The notes below the pieces were generated by a model. It was not told where the DNA came from. It saw nothing but the letters and a program-made list of their open reading frames with translations, and ran no database searches. A DNA stretch of 13,340 nucleotides from Thermoplasmatales archaeon. Its GTDB lineage: Archaea > Thermoplasmatota > JASEFT01 > JAUWIS01. Shown in pieces: positions 1-6,856 of this stretch. Within the stretch, counting starts at the first letter, position 1. Every line of letters starts with the position of its first letter. The stretch spans positions 1 through 13,340 of the forward strand of contig JASEEW010000032.1 of assembly GCA_030019485.1 (NCBI GenBank). Reading direction: 5' to 3'. The translations under genes and the position numbers were made by a program.

Positions 1-1
1 C

Positions 2-2053
2 AGAAAAATCGTAGTGATTTATGGTATGCCTGGTATTGGTAAAAGTGTGTTGCTGTCAAAAATTGTTGAGGAATACAAAAACGAGAAAAACATCTTCTAT
101 TATAATATACATGAGTGGGATACACTGAGAAGCATTTTAGAACCATTCTCAGATTTTCTGCAAAGGATGGGGGAAAGGAAACTAGGATATTATCTTAAAT
201 CAAAACCAAATATAACCATGGGCGATATCGGAATAATATTAGAAGAGGAATTGAAAAACTGTAATTCTTTGCTTGTTTTTGATGATACACAAAAAGCAAA
301 CAAAGAAATAACCAGTTTGTTTGAATTCCTTAGGGAGATACTGCCTAAAACAAATACAAACCTTATCATAGCAGGTAGAAAAAAACTGGGTTTCTATGAT
401 GCAAGACACATACTTCATAAAATTGTGGGGGAAATAAAACTGAATGGACTGGATAAAAAAAGCAGTAAAGAATTGGTTGGCAAAAAAATAACTGATAAGG
501 ATTTTGAAAAAATCTACTCTATTACAAAAGGTCATCCGCTCGCACTTGAACTTATAGGCACAGAAAAAGGTATAGAGAAAGAAAAAGATGTAATGAAATA
601 TCTGTATGATGAAGTCTTTTCAAGACTCATACCTCAGGAAAAGGATTTGATGTTCTTTGTATCCGTGTTTAACAGGCCTGTCCTAGTTGATATGCTGCTC
701 CAAAACAACTTCGCATATGAAAACGTGCAGGAACTTATTAAAAAAAACCTGCTTCTTGAGAGCGGGCAGGAAATGGTTCATCCACATGATTTGCTCAGAC
801 AATTTTTCTATAATAAATCACCAGTGGAGTTGAGGATAAAGAATCATAGAAAAGCAGCAGAACATTATGAGGGAAGAAAAGGGGATATGGACATAATTAC
901 AGCAATGTATCATCATCTAAAAGCAAACAATCAGAAACAGGCTGTAAAAATCATGATTAAAAACAGTGAAAAACTGATAAATAAAGGATATACGGATGAA
1001 ACAATGAATATTCTAAGAGAGTTTGATGAAAAGAAAATACAAAAACAGGTTCTGACAAAAATCCTCCTGCTCAAAGGGGATATCTATAGTTTGAAAGGTG
1101 AACTCAACAATGCTATAGATTCTTATAGAAGATCGTTGAAATTATGTGAAAAAATAAAAGACAACACAGGGACTGCAAAATCATATTTGAAAATTGGAGA
1201 TATTTACTGGATGAAAAGCGAATGGGACACATCACTTGGCATGTTTAACAGGGGTTTAAATATGTCTAAGAAAATCAACAATCCAGAACTAACAGCAGAA
1301 GGATATCATGGGCTTGGAAAGACGTACTGGCGAAAGGGAGAATTAGACCTGGCGAAAAAATATTTCAACCTGTGTTTCAAACATACTGTGGATAACGATT
1401 TACTCCTAGCAAAAAACTACACAGGCCTGGGCACCATAAATATGGACCAAGGGAGATACGATACCGCAATCACACTTTACAACAAAGCATTAAAATATTT
1501 TGATGAAATAGGAAAAAAATACGAAACAATACGGATGTACAATAACCTTGCCGTAACATACGCAAGAAAAAAAGAATACAACAAAGCAGTAGAATATCAC
1601 GTGAAGCAGATAAGCCTTGCCGAGTCTTTGGGTGATTTCAGAGGCATGGCATACGGGCTTATTGGTGTTTCAGGCGACTATGCCGAAATGAATATGTTGG
1701 AGAAGGCTTTGGATTACTGCAAAAGGGGGTTATCACTGGCTGAAAAGCTGAATGAGAAACTCCTCATATCACTGGCACACAACCAGTATGGGCTTGTCCT
1801 GGGTAAAAAGAAAACCTGGGAAAAAGCCATAGAAAATTTTAACACATCCATCAGGGTTGCCAGGGAAATAGGGAGCATAACACGTCTTGCTGACACCTAT
1901 TTTGATTATGCCAGCATGCTCAAAACCAAAGGCGACTGTGTGAAAGCAAAAACACAGTATCAGAACGCTTTGAAGTGTTACGAGAAACTTGGGAATAAAA
2001 TAATGGTGAAGGAGATTATGGATGAGCTGGCAGAGTATGAGAAGAAGGGATAA
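2..2053 (+). CDS. STAND-family NTPase with C-terminal TPR repeats (5' partial)
   Basis: A signal-transducing P-loop NTPase of the STAND/NB-ARC type. The frame is open to the window edge, and the bases before the first GTG (14) encode the hydrophobic strand that normally precedes a P-loop (RKIVVIYG), so the true start and any N-terminal effector domain lie upstream. Numbering from that GTG: Walker A GMPGIGKS at 4-11, Walker B LLVFDD at 86-91, the STAND hallmark GHPLALEL at 173-180, and a winged-helix segment ending in a PHD triad at 257-259 that resembles the MHD motif of NB-ARC proteins. From about residue 348 to the end there are roughly eight TPR repeats of 34-40 residues, normally a ligand- or protein-sensing array. 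Known STAND proteins oligomerise on sensing and serve in regulation, cell death or anti-phage defence; which applies here cannot be told without the missing N-terminus. Convergent with the gene at 2156-3358. Confidence 0.88.
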   Translation, partial: RKIVVIYGMPGIGKSVLLSKIVEEYKNEKNIFYYNIHEWDTLRSILEPFSDFLQRMGERKLGYYLKSKPNITMGDIGIILEEELKNCNSLLVFDDTQKANKEITSLFEFLREILPKTNTNLIIAGRKKLGFYDARHILHKIVGEIKLNGLDKKSSKELVGKKITDKDFEKIYSITKGHPLALELIGTEKGIEKEKDVMKYLYDEVFSRLIPQEKDLMFFVSVFNRPVLVDMLLQNNFAYENVQELIKKNLLLESGQEMVHPHDLLRQFFYNKSPVELRIKNHRKAAEHYEGRKGDMDIITAMYHHLKANNQKQAVKIMIKNSEKLINKGYTDETMNILREFDEKKIQKQVLTKILLLKGDIYSLKGELNNAIDSYRRSLKLCEKIKDNTGTAKSYLKIGDIYWMKSEWDTSLGMFNRGLNMSKKINNPELTAEGYHGLGKTYWRKGELDLAKKYFNLCFKHTVDNDLLLAKNYTGLGTINMDQGRYDTAITLYNKALKYFDEIGKKYETIRMYNNLAVTYARKKEYNKAVEYHVKQISLAESLGDFRGMAYGLIGVSGDYAEMNMLEKALDYCKRGLSLAEKLNEKLLISLAHNQYGLVLGKKKTWEKAIENFNTSIRVAREIGSITRLADTYFDYASMLKTKGDCVKAKTQYQNALKCYEKLGNKIMVKEIMDELAEYEKKG

Positions 2054-2067
2054 AATTTGGTTATTAC

Positions 2068-2144
2068 GGAAAACGCTGAAAGCGTTTTCCTAATATGTTA
2101 CGGAAAACTGCAAGACAGTTTTCCTAACATCTTAGGAATTTTCC
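2068..2144. repeat. Hairpin array A (two hairpins and a remnant)
   Basis: Hairpin 1 has a perfect 10-bp stem (2068-2077 with 2081-2090, loop GAA). Hairpin 2 has a perfect 9-bp stem (2102-2110 with 2116-2124, loop CAAGA). A collapsed third unit, GGAATTTTCC, lies at 2135-2144. Starts are 34 and 33 bp apart. Linkers are TAATATGTTAC and TAACATCTTA; the second closely matches a linker in the array at 11755-11845. The second linker also makes an alternative 7-bp hairpin (TTCCTAA at 2121-2127 with TTAGGAA at 2132-2138). The array lies between convergent genes, so it could form the 3' end of both transcripts, but no long T-tract follows the stems. Function unknown. Confidence 0.85.
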
Positions 2145-2155
2145 AACAGTCTATA

Positions 2156-3358
2156 TCAAACTGTATCATCGTAGAGAATTATCCATCTGCTCCTCTGCAC
2201 CCTGTACTCAAGCATTTTTGTTTCCCCGCTATTTAGAGTAAATGATGCCTTTAAAATCCCGTTTTCTAATGTGAGGTTTCCAGGGTCAATGAGCGTGCCT
2301 GTGAATGCTTCCTCGAATCTGATTTCAAAAGATGTTATGTCCTTGTTTGTTATGTTTATCCTTACTGTAACATTCTGATATGGGTATGTTTCATTCTCAA
2401 CAATTTCATCCCTGTCCACAACAATGTCAAACGCCCATCCTATCTCAACCTCAAAACTGCTGTTTCTTGGTGTGTAATCTATTGTATCGCTTCCTACAAA
2501 GATTCCATACTTGTATGAATAAACATTCCCTGAGACCCATGAATAGGCTGACGGGTTTTTCACATTCAGGAAAAGTTTGGGGTTGTCATCCTTTATTTTT
2601 ACATATTCTGTGATGTTTACATCCGCGCTCCAGACCTGAACATATGTTTCCCTGTTCCTGAGAAGTGTCACGTTGCTCAGCCAGTAGACCGCGTATATTC
2701 CTATGTCAACAGAGCCGCCTTTCAATGAACACCCAGAACGTACAAATGTAACATTGTACCATGCCGTGCCCCATGCCTCAGAATTGTATGCATTGCAGCT
2801 GACGATACTTATTGTCTGCTTTAGAACAGGGTTATCCCTAACAGTGTCAGGAACGGTGTGCGTTTTCCCTGCAACAAGAATCAATGTAACATCATCAAAA
2901 TCCTCACTGCAGTAGTTTGTGACCTTCCCGACAAGCACGATCATTTCATCATCCAAATCAAGGTTGTACCTGCCGTCCCAGAATGCTGAGGTGATAAAAT
3001 ATGTGATTGCTATGCGGGCTGTTTTGTTGCATTCCACCTTGAAGCTCAGATTTTGCTCATCCAGCCAGTACTGAACTACGGAGCCGTTTTCCATCTCTAT
3101 TTTTATTGAGTCCTCTTCTGCCAGGCCTGAAACCTTCACGGAATAAACACCAGACCTGTTTACTATGCCCTCCCTTACAACCATCACAAGATTGTTTGCA
3201 TTGCTCTGATACACAACAATACTTGTCACAGGAAAAACCTGCTTTTCACAAATTTTTGTTTCCGGAGTTTCTTTCATAACGTTTAATGCGAGTATCACAC
3301 TGGTCATGACAACCAACACCACTACCATCATTGCGCAAACAATTTTCCATTTTTTCAT
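2156..3358 (-). CDS. Membrane-anchored exported protein, function unknown
   Basis: A 400-residue protein I do not recognise as a named family. It starts with two lysines and a strongly hydrophobic segment (about residues 6-26, rich in V, M and L), either an uncleaved membrane anchor or a signal peptide. The rest is polar, with alternating hydrophobic residues that suggest beta-sandwich domains. It carries about ten N-x-S/T sequons (for example NKT, NVT, NIT, NSS, NET, NLT) and several cysteines, which fits an extracytoplasmic archaeal glycoprotein. No second membrane segment is evident at the C-terminus. The start at 3358 is supported by a GGTGAT Shine-Dalgarno sequence a few bases upstream. 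It follows the ABC permease gene on the same strand with a gap of 82 bp that holds a promoter and direct repeats, so it may be expressed with or separately from the transporter. It might be a surface partner of that exporter; this is inferred from position only. Confidence 0.8.
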   Translation of the reverse strand: MKKWKIVCAMMVVVLVVMTSVILALNVMKETPETKICEKQVFPVTSIVVYQSNANNLVMVVREGIVNRSGVYSVKVSGLAEEDSIKIEMENGSVVQYWLDEQNLSFKVECNKTARIAITYFITSAFWDGRYNLDLDDEMIVLVGKVTNYCSEDFDDVTLILVAGKTHTVPDTVRDNPVLKQTISIVSCNAYNSEAWGTAWYNVTFVRSGCSLKGGSVDIGIYAVYWLSNVTLLRNRETYVQVWSADVNITEYVKIKDDNPKLFLNVKNPSAYSWVSGNVYSYKYGIFVGSDTIDYTPRNSSFEVEIGWAFDIVVDRDEIVENETYPYQNVTVRINITNKDITSFEIRFEEAFTGTLIDPGNLTLENGILKASFTLNSGETKMLEYRVQRSRWIILYDDTV

Positions 3359-3388
3359 CCTATCACCAAAAAATAGTTTAGACTTGTG

Positions 3389-3439
3389 TTTAAATCATAT
3401 TTTTGGTATCATTGTCAAATTGTTGGTATGACTGTCAAA
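3389..3439 (-). promoter_or_regulatory. Promoter and paired direct-repeat operator upstream of the exported protein
   Basis: Two direct repeats, TTGGTATCATTGTCAAA (3403-3419) and TTGGTATGACTGTCAAA (3423-3439), agree at 15 of 17 positions and are 20 bp apart, close to two helical turns. Next to them, nearer the gene at 2156-3358, is an A/T-rich TATA-like stretch on the minus strand (about 3389-3404), followed by the GGTGAT ribosome binding site. The repeats sit where an archaeal activator or repressor would bind beside TBP/TFB. The repeats are clear; the regulatory role is inferred. Confidence 0.55.
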
Positions 3440-3440
3440 A

Positions 3441-4862
3441 TTAAATACCGAACTGAAAGCTTTCCTTCCCCCATTTTTCCTCTATACCCTTATAAAACCA
3501 GCAGCATGATATTAAAAGAAGAGCGCAGATGAAAAAAATGAAAAAAAAGGATATAATGCCTGGCATGAGTGAAAATATTACCAGTGGAACTTGGGGTAGT
3601 AGTGAGATTATCCCGAATTTTGCAACAACCTTTGGGTTGAAAAGCGAGGTGTTGGGCCTGAGACCTGTAAGGTATGCGACACCCATGACCATGTAAAGTG
3701 AGACAGCAAATCCTACAAGCAGTGCCACAGGCATCATATAAAGTTCACTGCTGATTGCGCTCATGCCTGGAACAAATAAAACTAAAAAAAAGGATACGAA
3801 TATAATATGAATCAGGATTCTTGTTTTTATCATATCAGGCACGGTGACAGGAATAAAACCAAAAAAATCAGGCGAATCAATGTTGTTCAGCCAGGAGTAA
3901 ATTACAAGAGAAAAAAAACCGATGAACACGGCATAGGATATGCTGTTGAAACCAACAGAGATGTTTTCCTCAACAAACCATAGAAAGCCTGTCATGAATA
4001 TTAGCGGCATGAGGAATGAGAAAAACATTTTCACACCCGTGTTGCTTCTTTTTATGTCAATCAACTCCTTTGCCATTAACCCGGAATATTTTGAAAAAAC
4101 AAGTTTTTTCTCTATTTTTGGGTAGGCGTTCTCAAAGTACTTTGTTTTTGTCCTGATCTCCTCCTTTGCCATCATTATTCCGAGAGCAGAGAAAATCAGA
4201 ATCAATGCTGTTGTGATTAGGAGGCATGATAATGATTTTGTGAAATGAAATGAGACTGTTGGTATAATGTTTTCAACAGGAACATTGTAAAGGGCTGAAA
4301 TAAAAATAAGGAACATAATGCCACCGGTAAATGCTGAAAATATTTTTGCAGACCTCCTGTAAATGCTTGACATGAAAAAAGACAGCGAGACGCCGAGTAA
4401 AAACGAAAGAAACAATGCTGTAAAAAGGAGCAGAACACCTGTTACCCTTATGGGACTAAAAAATGTTGAAAGCAGCAGACCTGAAGTAACCGGGAGAATT
4501 GTTAACCCTGTGTAAAATACAACCTCCCTGATGTACAGTGCAAAGAATGCAGACCTGAAACTCAAAGGCAGAATGTCAGGCATTGCTATCATGAAGTTCA
4601 CGTTTCCAAACCTTCTTTCAGCCATCTCCCTGCCAAGGAATGCGAATGAGCCTGCTATCATGCCATAGAGGAGCAACGAAAGATGAACTGAGAGAATTAT
4701 CTGTTTTAAAGAGATTTCCTCAAGAATTTTTGATGAGCTTACACCAGCCAGAAATGCGAGAATTAGGGCAAGCACCGGGAAAAACATGAACGCATACCTG
4801 CTCGTGTAGGATGTATGAAACCTGTATTCCTCCTTCAGCATGAGTGAAATGAGATTAAACAT
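3441..4862 (-). CDS. ABC-2-type transporter permease
   Basis: The membrane subunit of an ABC exporter, partnered with the ATPase at 4855-5562. About 473 residues with roughly twelve hydrophobic segments separated by short basic loops and a longer cytoplasmic stretch in the middle (containing KTKYFENAYPKIEKK), a layout seen in long or duplicated ABC-2 permeases. I prefer the ATG at 4862, which overlaps the ATPase stop by 8 nt and gives an N-terminus beginning MFNLISLML; an ATG at 4901 in the same frame would overlap by 47 nt and add 13 residues. The overlap implies translational coupling. The substrate cannot be predicted from the sequence. Confidence 0.82.
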   Translation of the reverse strand: MFNLISLMLKEEYRFHTSYTSRYAFMFFPVLALILAFLAGVSSSKILEEISLKQIILSVHLSLLLYGMIAGSFAFLGREMAERRFGNVNFMIAMPDILPLSFRSAFFALYIREVVFYTGLTILPVTSGLLLSTFFSPIRVTGVLLLFTALFLSFLLGVSLSFFMSSIYRRSAKIFSAFTGGIMFLIFISALYNVPVENIIPTVSFHFTKSLSCLLITTALILIFSALGIMMAKEEIRTKTKYFENAYPKIEKKLVFSKYSGLMAKELIDIKRSNTGVKMFFSFLMPLIFMTGFLWFVEENISVGFNSISYAVFIGFFSLVIYSWLNNIDSPDFFGFIPVTVPDMIKTRILIHIIFVSFFLVLFVPGMSAISSELYMMPVALLVGFAVSLYMVMGVAYLTGLRPNTSLFNPKVVAKFGIISLLPQVPLVIFSLMPGIISFFFIFFICALLLISCCWFYKGIEEKWGKESFQFGI

Positions 4863-5562
4863 CTTCAACCAGCCTGCAGAAGACATCTTCCAGAGTTTCA
4901 TCCTTTCTTTTTCTCAGCTCATCAAGCCTTCCGTTGCCAATGATTTTTCCATTGTTTATTATTGCTATTTTGTTGCAGAGTTTTTCTGCTATTTCAAGTA
5001 TGTGGGAGCACAAAAAAATTGTGTTGCCGTTTTTCACATAATCAACCAAGTATTCCCTGACCTTTTTCTGATAAATCGGGTCAAGGTTTATGAACGGCTC
5101 ATCAAGAAAAAGAATTTTTGGCTTGTGTATGAATGCTGATGCAAGCATGAGCTTCTGCCTCATTCCCTTCGATAAATCTTTGCACAGTGTTTTCTTTTTC
5201 CTGGATAAATCAAAGAAATCCAGCCAATATCCTACATTTTTATTATCAATATTTCTTGCACTGCAAACAAAGGATAAAAATTCTTCAGAGGTAAGAAAAC
5301 TGGGTGGTGATTCATACTCTGGGACAATGCCAATTTTTTTCTTCACCTCAACACTATTTTTTACATTGTTTCCCAAAACAAATGCCTCACCGCTGCTTGG
5401 CTCTATTTGCCCTGTTAGTATCCTCAGCATTGTTGTTTTTCCGGCGCCGTTTGGACCAAGTAGACCAAAAAAATCACCCGGTTCAATATCAATGTTTATG
5501 CTATCCAACGCCACAAAGTCCCCGAAGCACTTCTTTATGCTTTCAGTGTGTATCACCAACAT
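4855..5562 (-). CDS. ABC transporter ATP-binding protein
   Basis: A 235-residue nucleotide-binding subunit. Walker A GPNGAGKT at 36-43; the Q-loop position carries Glu (VPEYES, about 80-85) as in many ABC-2 exporter ATPases; signature LSKGM at 130-134 in place of LSGGQ; Walker B ILFLDEP at 150-156; D-loop NLDP at 159-162; switch histidine H187 in LCSHI. These features place it with the ATPases of ABC-2-type export systems (CcmA-like), acting at the inner face of the membrane. It overlaps the upstream CBS-ParB-like gene by 20 nt and the downstream permease by 8 nt, so the three are almost certainly one transcription unit. A purine-rich GAGGAAGG lies just before the start. Confidence 0.92.
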   Translation of the reverse strand: MLVIHTESIKKCFGDFVALDSINIDIEPGDFFGLLGPNGAGKTTMLRILTGQIEPSSGEAFVLGNNVKNSVEVKKKIGIVPEYESPPSFLTSEEFLSFVCSARNIDNKNVGYWLDFFDLSRKKKTLCKDLSKGMRQKLMLASAFIHKPKILFLDEPFINLDPIYQKKVREYLVDYVKNGNTIFLCSHILEIAEKLCNKIAIINNGKIIGNGRLDELRKRKDETLEDVFCRLVEDV

Positions 5563-6352
5563 TTTCCTTCCTCTTGAGCAGTCTTGTTGTTATTTCAACA
5601 AGGGGATGGTGTGCATAATCAATAACCTCTATGTCATTCAATGTTCTCAATCCCTGCGCTTTCGCGGTTTTCTCAATGCCAAGCTCAACATCCTTATCCA
5701 TCTCCAGTATGTGCGCATCCAGCTCCTTTACCCCGAGCCTGAGCGCTGCTATAACCCTGTGATGCCCGTCTATAAGCAGATAATAATTTTTTTTCTTTAT
5801 AACAATTATTGGCTCGGCCAGCCCTTTCTGAATCTCGTACTCCCTGCCCTGCAGTTCATCGGCATAAATCCTTTTCTGGGTCGGAACAAGATTTTCTATT
5901 GATATTTTCCCTGTTGAACCCCTGATTTTTACATCATGCAGGCCTTCAAGCGCTATCTTCAGTTTGGAGGCTTTTGAAGGGCTTGTTCTCTCAATATGGG
6001 ATCGCAAAACATCAATGTTTGATATCAGACCAACAAGGTTTCCGTTGTCATCAGCAACAGGCAGTTTCTCCATCCAGAACCTGAACATGATTCTAGCAGC
6101 ATCATCCAGACTCATCTCAGGATGGGCAGTAACTGTTCCATTTCTGATTATATCTCCAACTGTTAAGCCTAAGGGATGATAATGCCTCAGCAGTTCCTTT
6201 GCTGTGACAAAACCTACAACCCCTTTTCCTTTGACAACAGGCAGGCTGTGGTGGGGTGAGTTAAGCATTATGCTTATTGCATCCCTGACGCTAATGTCAA
6301 GTGGGACTGTAACCACAGCCTTTGTCATGTAATCCTTAACCTTGACAGCCAT
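5543..6352 (-). CDS. CBS-domain protein with C-terminal ParB/sulfiredoxin-like domain
   Basis: A 269-residue protein. Residues 5-60 and 65-122 are two CBS domains (MTKAVVTVP, then GFVTAKELL; GTVTAHPEM, then GLISNIDVL), a pair that usually binds adenine nucleotides. Residues about 150-218 form a ParB/sulfiredoxin-like domain, with IENLVPTQ, then EPIIVIKKK and the conserved DGHHRVIAALRLG (195-207). In archaea this fold includes the ADP-dependent free serine kinase SerK as well as uncharacterised CBS fusions; an enzymatic role in small-molecule metabolism is more likely than chromosome partitioning, but this is inference. I start at the ATG at 6352 rather than 6370 because a TATA box is centred 28 bp upstream of 6352, predicting leaderless translation (MAVKVKDYM). 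Its 3' end overlaps the ABC ATPase gene by 20 nt, suggesting the CBS sensor and exporter are co-expressed. Confidence 0.85.
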   Translation of the reverse strand: MAVKVKDYMTKAVVTVPLDISVRDAISIMLNSPHHSLPVVKGKGVVGFVTAKELLRHYHPLGLTVGDIIRNGTVTAHPEMSLDDAARIMFRFWMEKLPVADDNGNLVGLISNIDVLRSHIERTSPSKASKLKIALEGLHDVKIRGSTGKISIENLVPTQKRIYADELQGREYEIQKGLAEPIIVIKKKNYYLLIDGHHRVIAALRLGVKELDAHILEMDKDVELGIEKTAKAQGLRTLNDIEVIDYAHHPLVEITTRLLKRKENVGDTH

Positions 6353-6376
6353 AATACTATTAAACAGCAAATGAGT

Positions 6377-6390
6377 AATTTAAAGTTTCC
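6377..6390 (-). promoter_or_regulatory. TATA box and BRE for the CBS-ABC operon
   Basis: On the minus strand the sequence reads GGAAAC followed by TTTAAATT (6377-6384), a purine-rich BRE plus TATA box. The box centre is 28 bp from the ATG at 6352, the usual distance from box to transcription start in archaea, so the transcript probably begins at or within a few bases of that ATG. Confidence 0.6.
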
Positions 6391-6398
6391 CCACAGCC

Positions 6399-6429
6399 TT
6401 TTTCTTTTCTCTAAAAGAGAAAAGAAAAA
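6399..6429. repeat. 14-bp perfect pyrimidine/purine hairpin
   Basis: The arms 6399-6412 and 6416-6429 are perfectly complementary with an AAA loop; one arm is only C/T and the other only G/A. It lies upstream of the CBS-gene promoter and beyond the 3' end of the MJ1316-family gene (both minus strand). As RNA from the minus strand it would be a stem followed by pyrimidine-rich sequence, so it may help end the upstream transcript. It does not have the GGAA/TTCC base of the hairpin family found elsewhere in the window. Confidence 0.55.
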
Positions 6430-6442
6430 CTCTGGCGAAAAA

Positions 6443-6465
6443 GAAAAGAGAGGAGGGGTTCTGGA
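6443..6465. repeat. 10-bp GC-rich hairpin
   Basis: GAGGGGTTCT (6443-6452) pairs perfectly with AGAACCCCTC (6456-6465) across a GGA loop. Purine-rich sequence before it (about 6430-6442) and pyrimidine-rich sequence after it (about 6467-6480) extend the stem imperfectly. It lies 13 bp from the hairpin at 6399-6429 and could be part of a terminator or processing signal for the MJ1316-family transcript. Confidence 0.5.
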
Positions 6466-6523
6466 AGAACCCCTCAGTTCTCTTTCTTGAACCCCAGGAA
6501 CTTCTTTCTCTTCTTTATGCGAC

Positions 6524-6576
6524 GGAAATTGCAAAGCAATTTCCTAGCAACGTACGGAATTACCTCTGGTAATTCC
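6524..6576. repeat. Hairpin array D (two perfect hairpins)
   Basis: Hairpin 1: GGAAATTGC (6524-6532) with GCAATTTCC (6536-6544), loop AAA. Hairpin 2: GGAATTACC (6556-6564) with GGTAATTCC (6568-6576), loop TCT; its outer AC and GT also pair, giving 11 bp. The linker is TAGCAACGTAC. The array starts with ACGGAA and ends with TTCCGT, as do the arrays at 11755 and 13029. The second hairpin contains the stop codon and last codons of the MJ1316-family gene, so the repeat runs into a coding sequence. Confidence 0.85.
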
Positions 6577-6856
6577 GTAGTAACCCAAGGGCGTTTCTTC
6601 TCTTACTAATAGAAGAAAAGGGCTTTCCCCACACCAGTTTCCCATCATAAAAAATCTTCAGTATCCTGTGATATGGTATCATTGTTTCACCCTCAATCTC
6701 CATGAACGAATGATGCAGACCAACAACGTCCTTTCCAGAGATTATCATTGTGTCATTTGGCGCGCCCCTGTGCAGATACCATATTTCTGCTTTTTTTATG
6801 TCTTTTGACCATTTTATTTTGTTCAGCGTTTCTTTTGCTGTGGGCATACTATTCAT
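6560..6856 (-). CDS. MJ1316-family (DUF504/UPF0248) protein
   Basis: A 98-residue protein of the MJ1316 family, a small domain proposed to recognise cyclic phosphate or other modified RNA ends and often fused or linked to RNA-repair enzymes. The family signature is plain: LNKIKW (11-16), HRGAPND (29-35), GLHHSFMEI (46-54), IPYHRILKIFYDGKLVW (about 60-76). The usual domain ends about there; the last 22 residues are a poorly conserved basic tail encoded by repeat-like DNA, and the final codons and stop lie in a hairpin of array D. The start overlaps the stop of the metallo-beta-lactamase gene by 4 nt (ATGA), so the two are translationally coupled; a second in-frame ATG three codons in is also possible. 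A link to RNA metabolism is family knowledge, not shown by this locus. Confidence 0.85.
   Translation of the reverse strand: MNSMPTAKETLNKIKWSKDIKKAEIWYLHRGAPNDTMIISGKDVVGLHHSFMEIEGETMIPYHRILKIFYDGKLVWGKPFSSISKRRNALGLLRNYQR

Noticed and set aside
5090..5902. A 270-codon plus-strand open frame
   Set aside because: It lies antisense to the ABC ATPase and CBS-ParB-like genes, both of which have clear family motifs; its own translation has no recognisable domain and an odd composition.
5543..6352. A plasmid or chromosome partition protein (ParB)
   Set aside because: Only the small ParB/sulfiredoxin-like fold is shared; there is no helix-turn-helix, no ParA gene nearby, and the CBS fusion points to another role.
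6325..6534. A 69-codon minus-strand open frame between operons
   Set aside because: It consists of the hairpins at 6399-6465 read as codons and overlaps the CBS gene start; no ribosome binding site or domain is seen.
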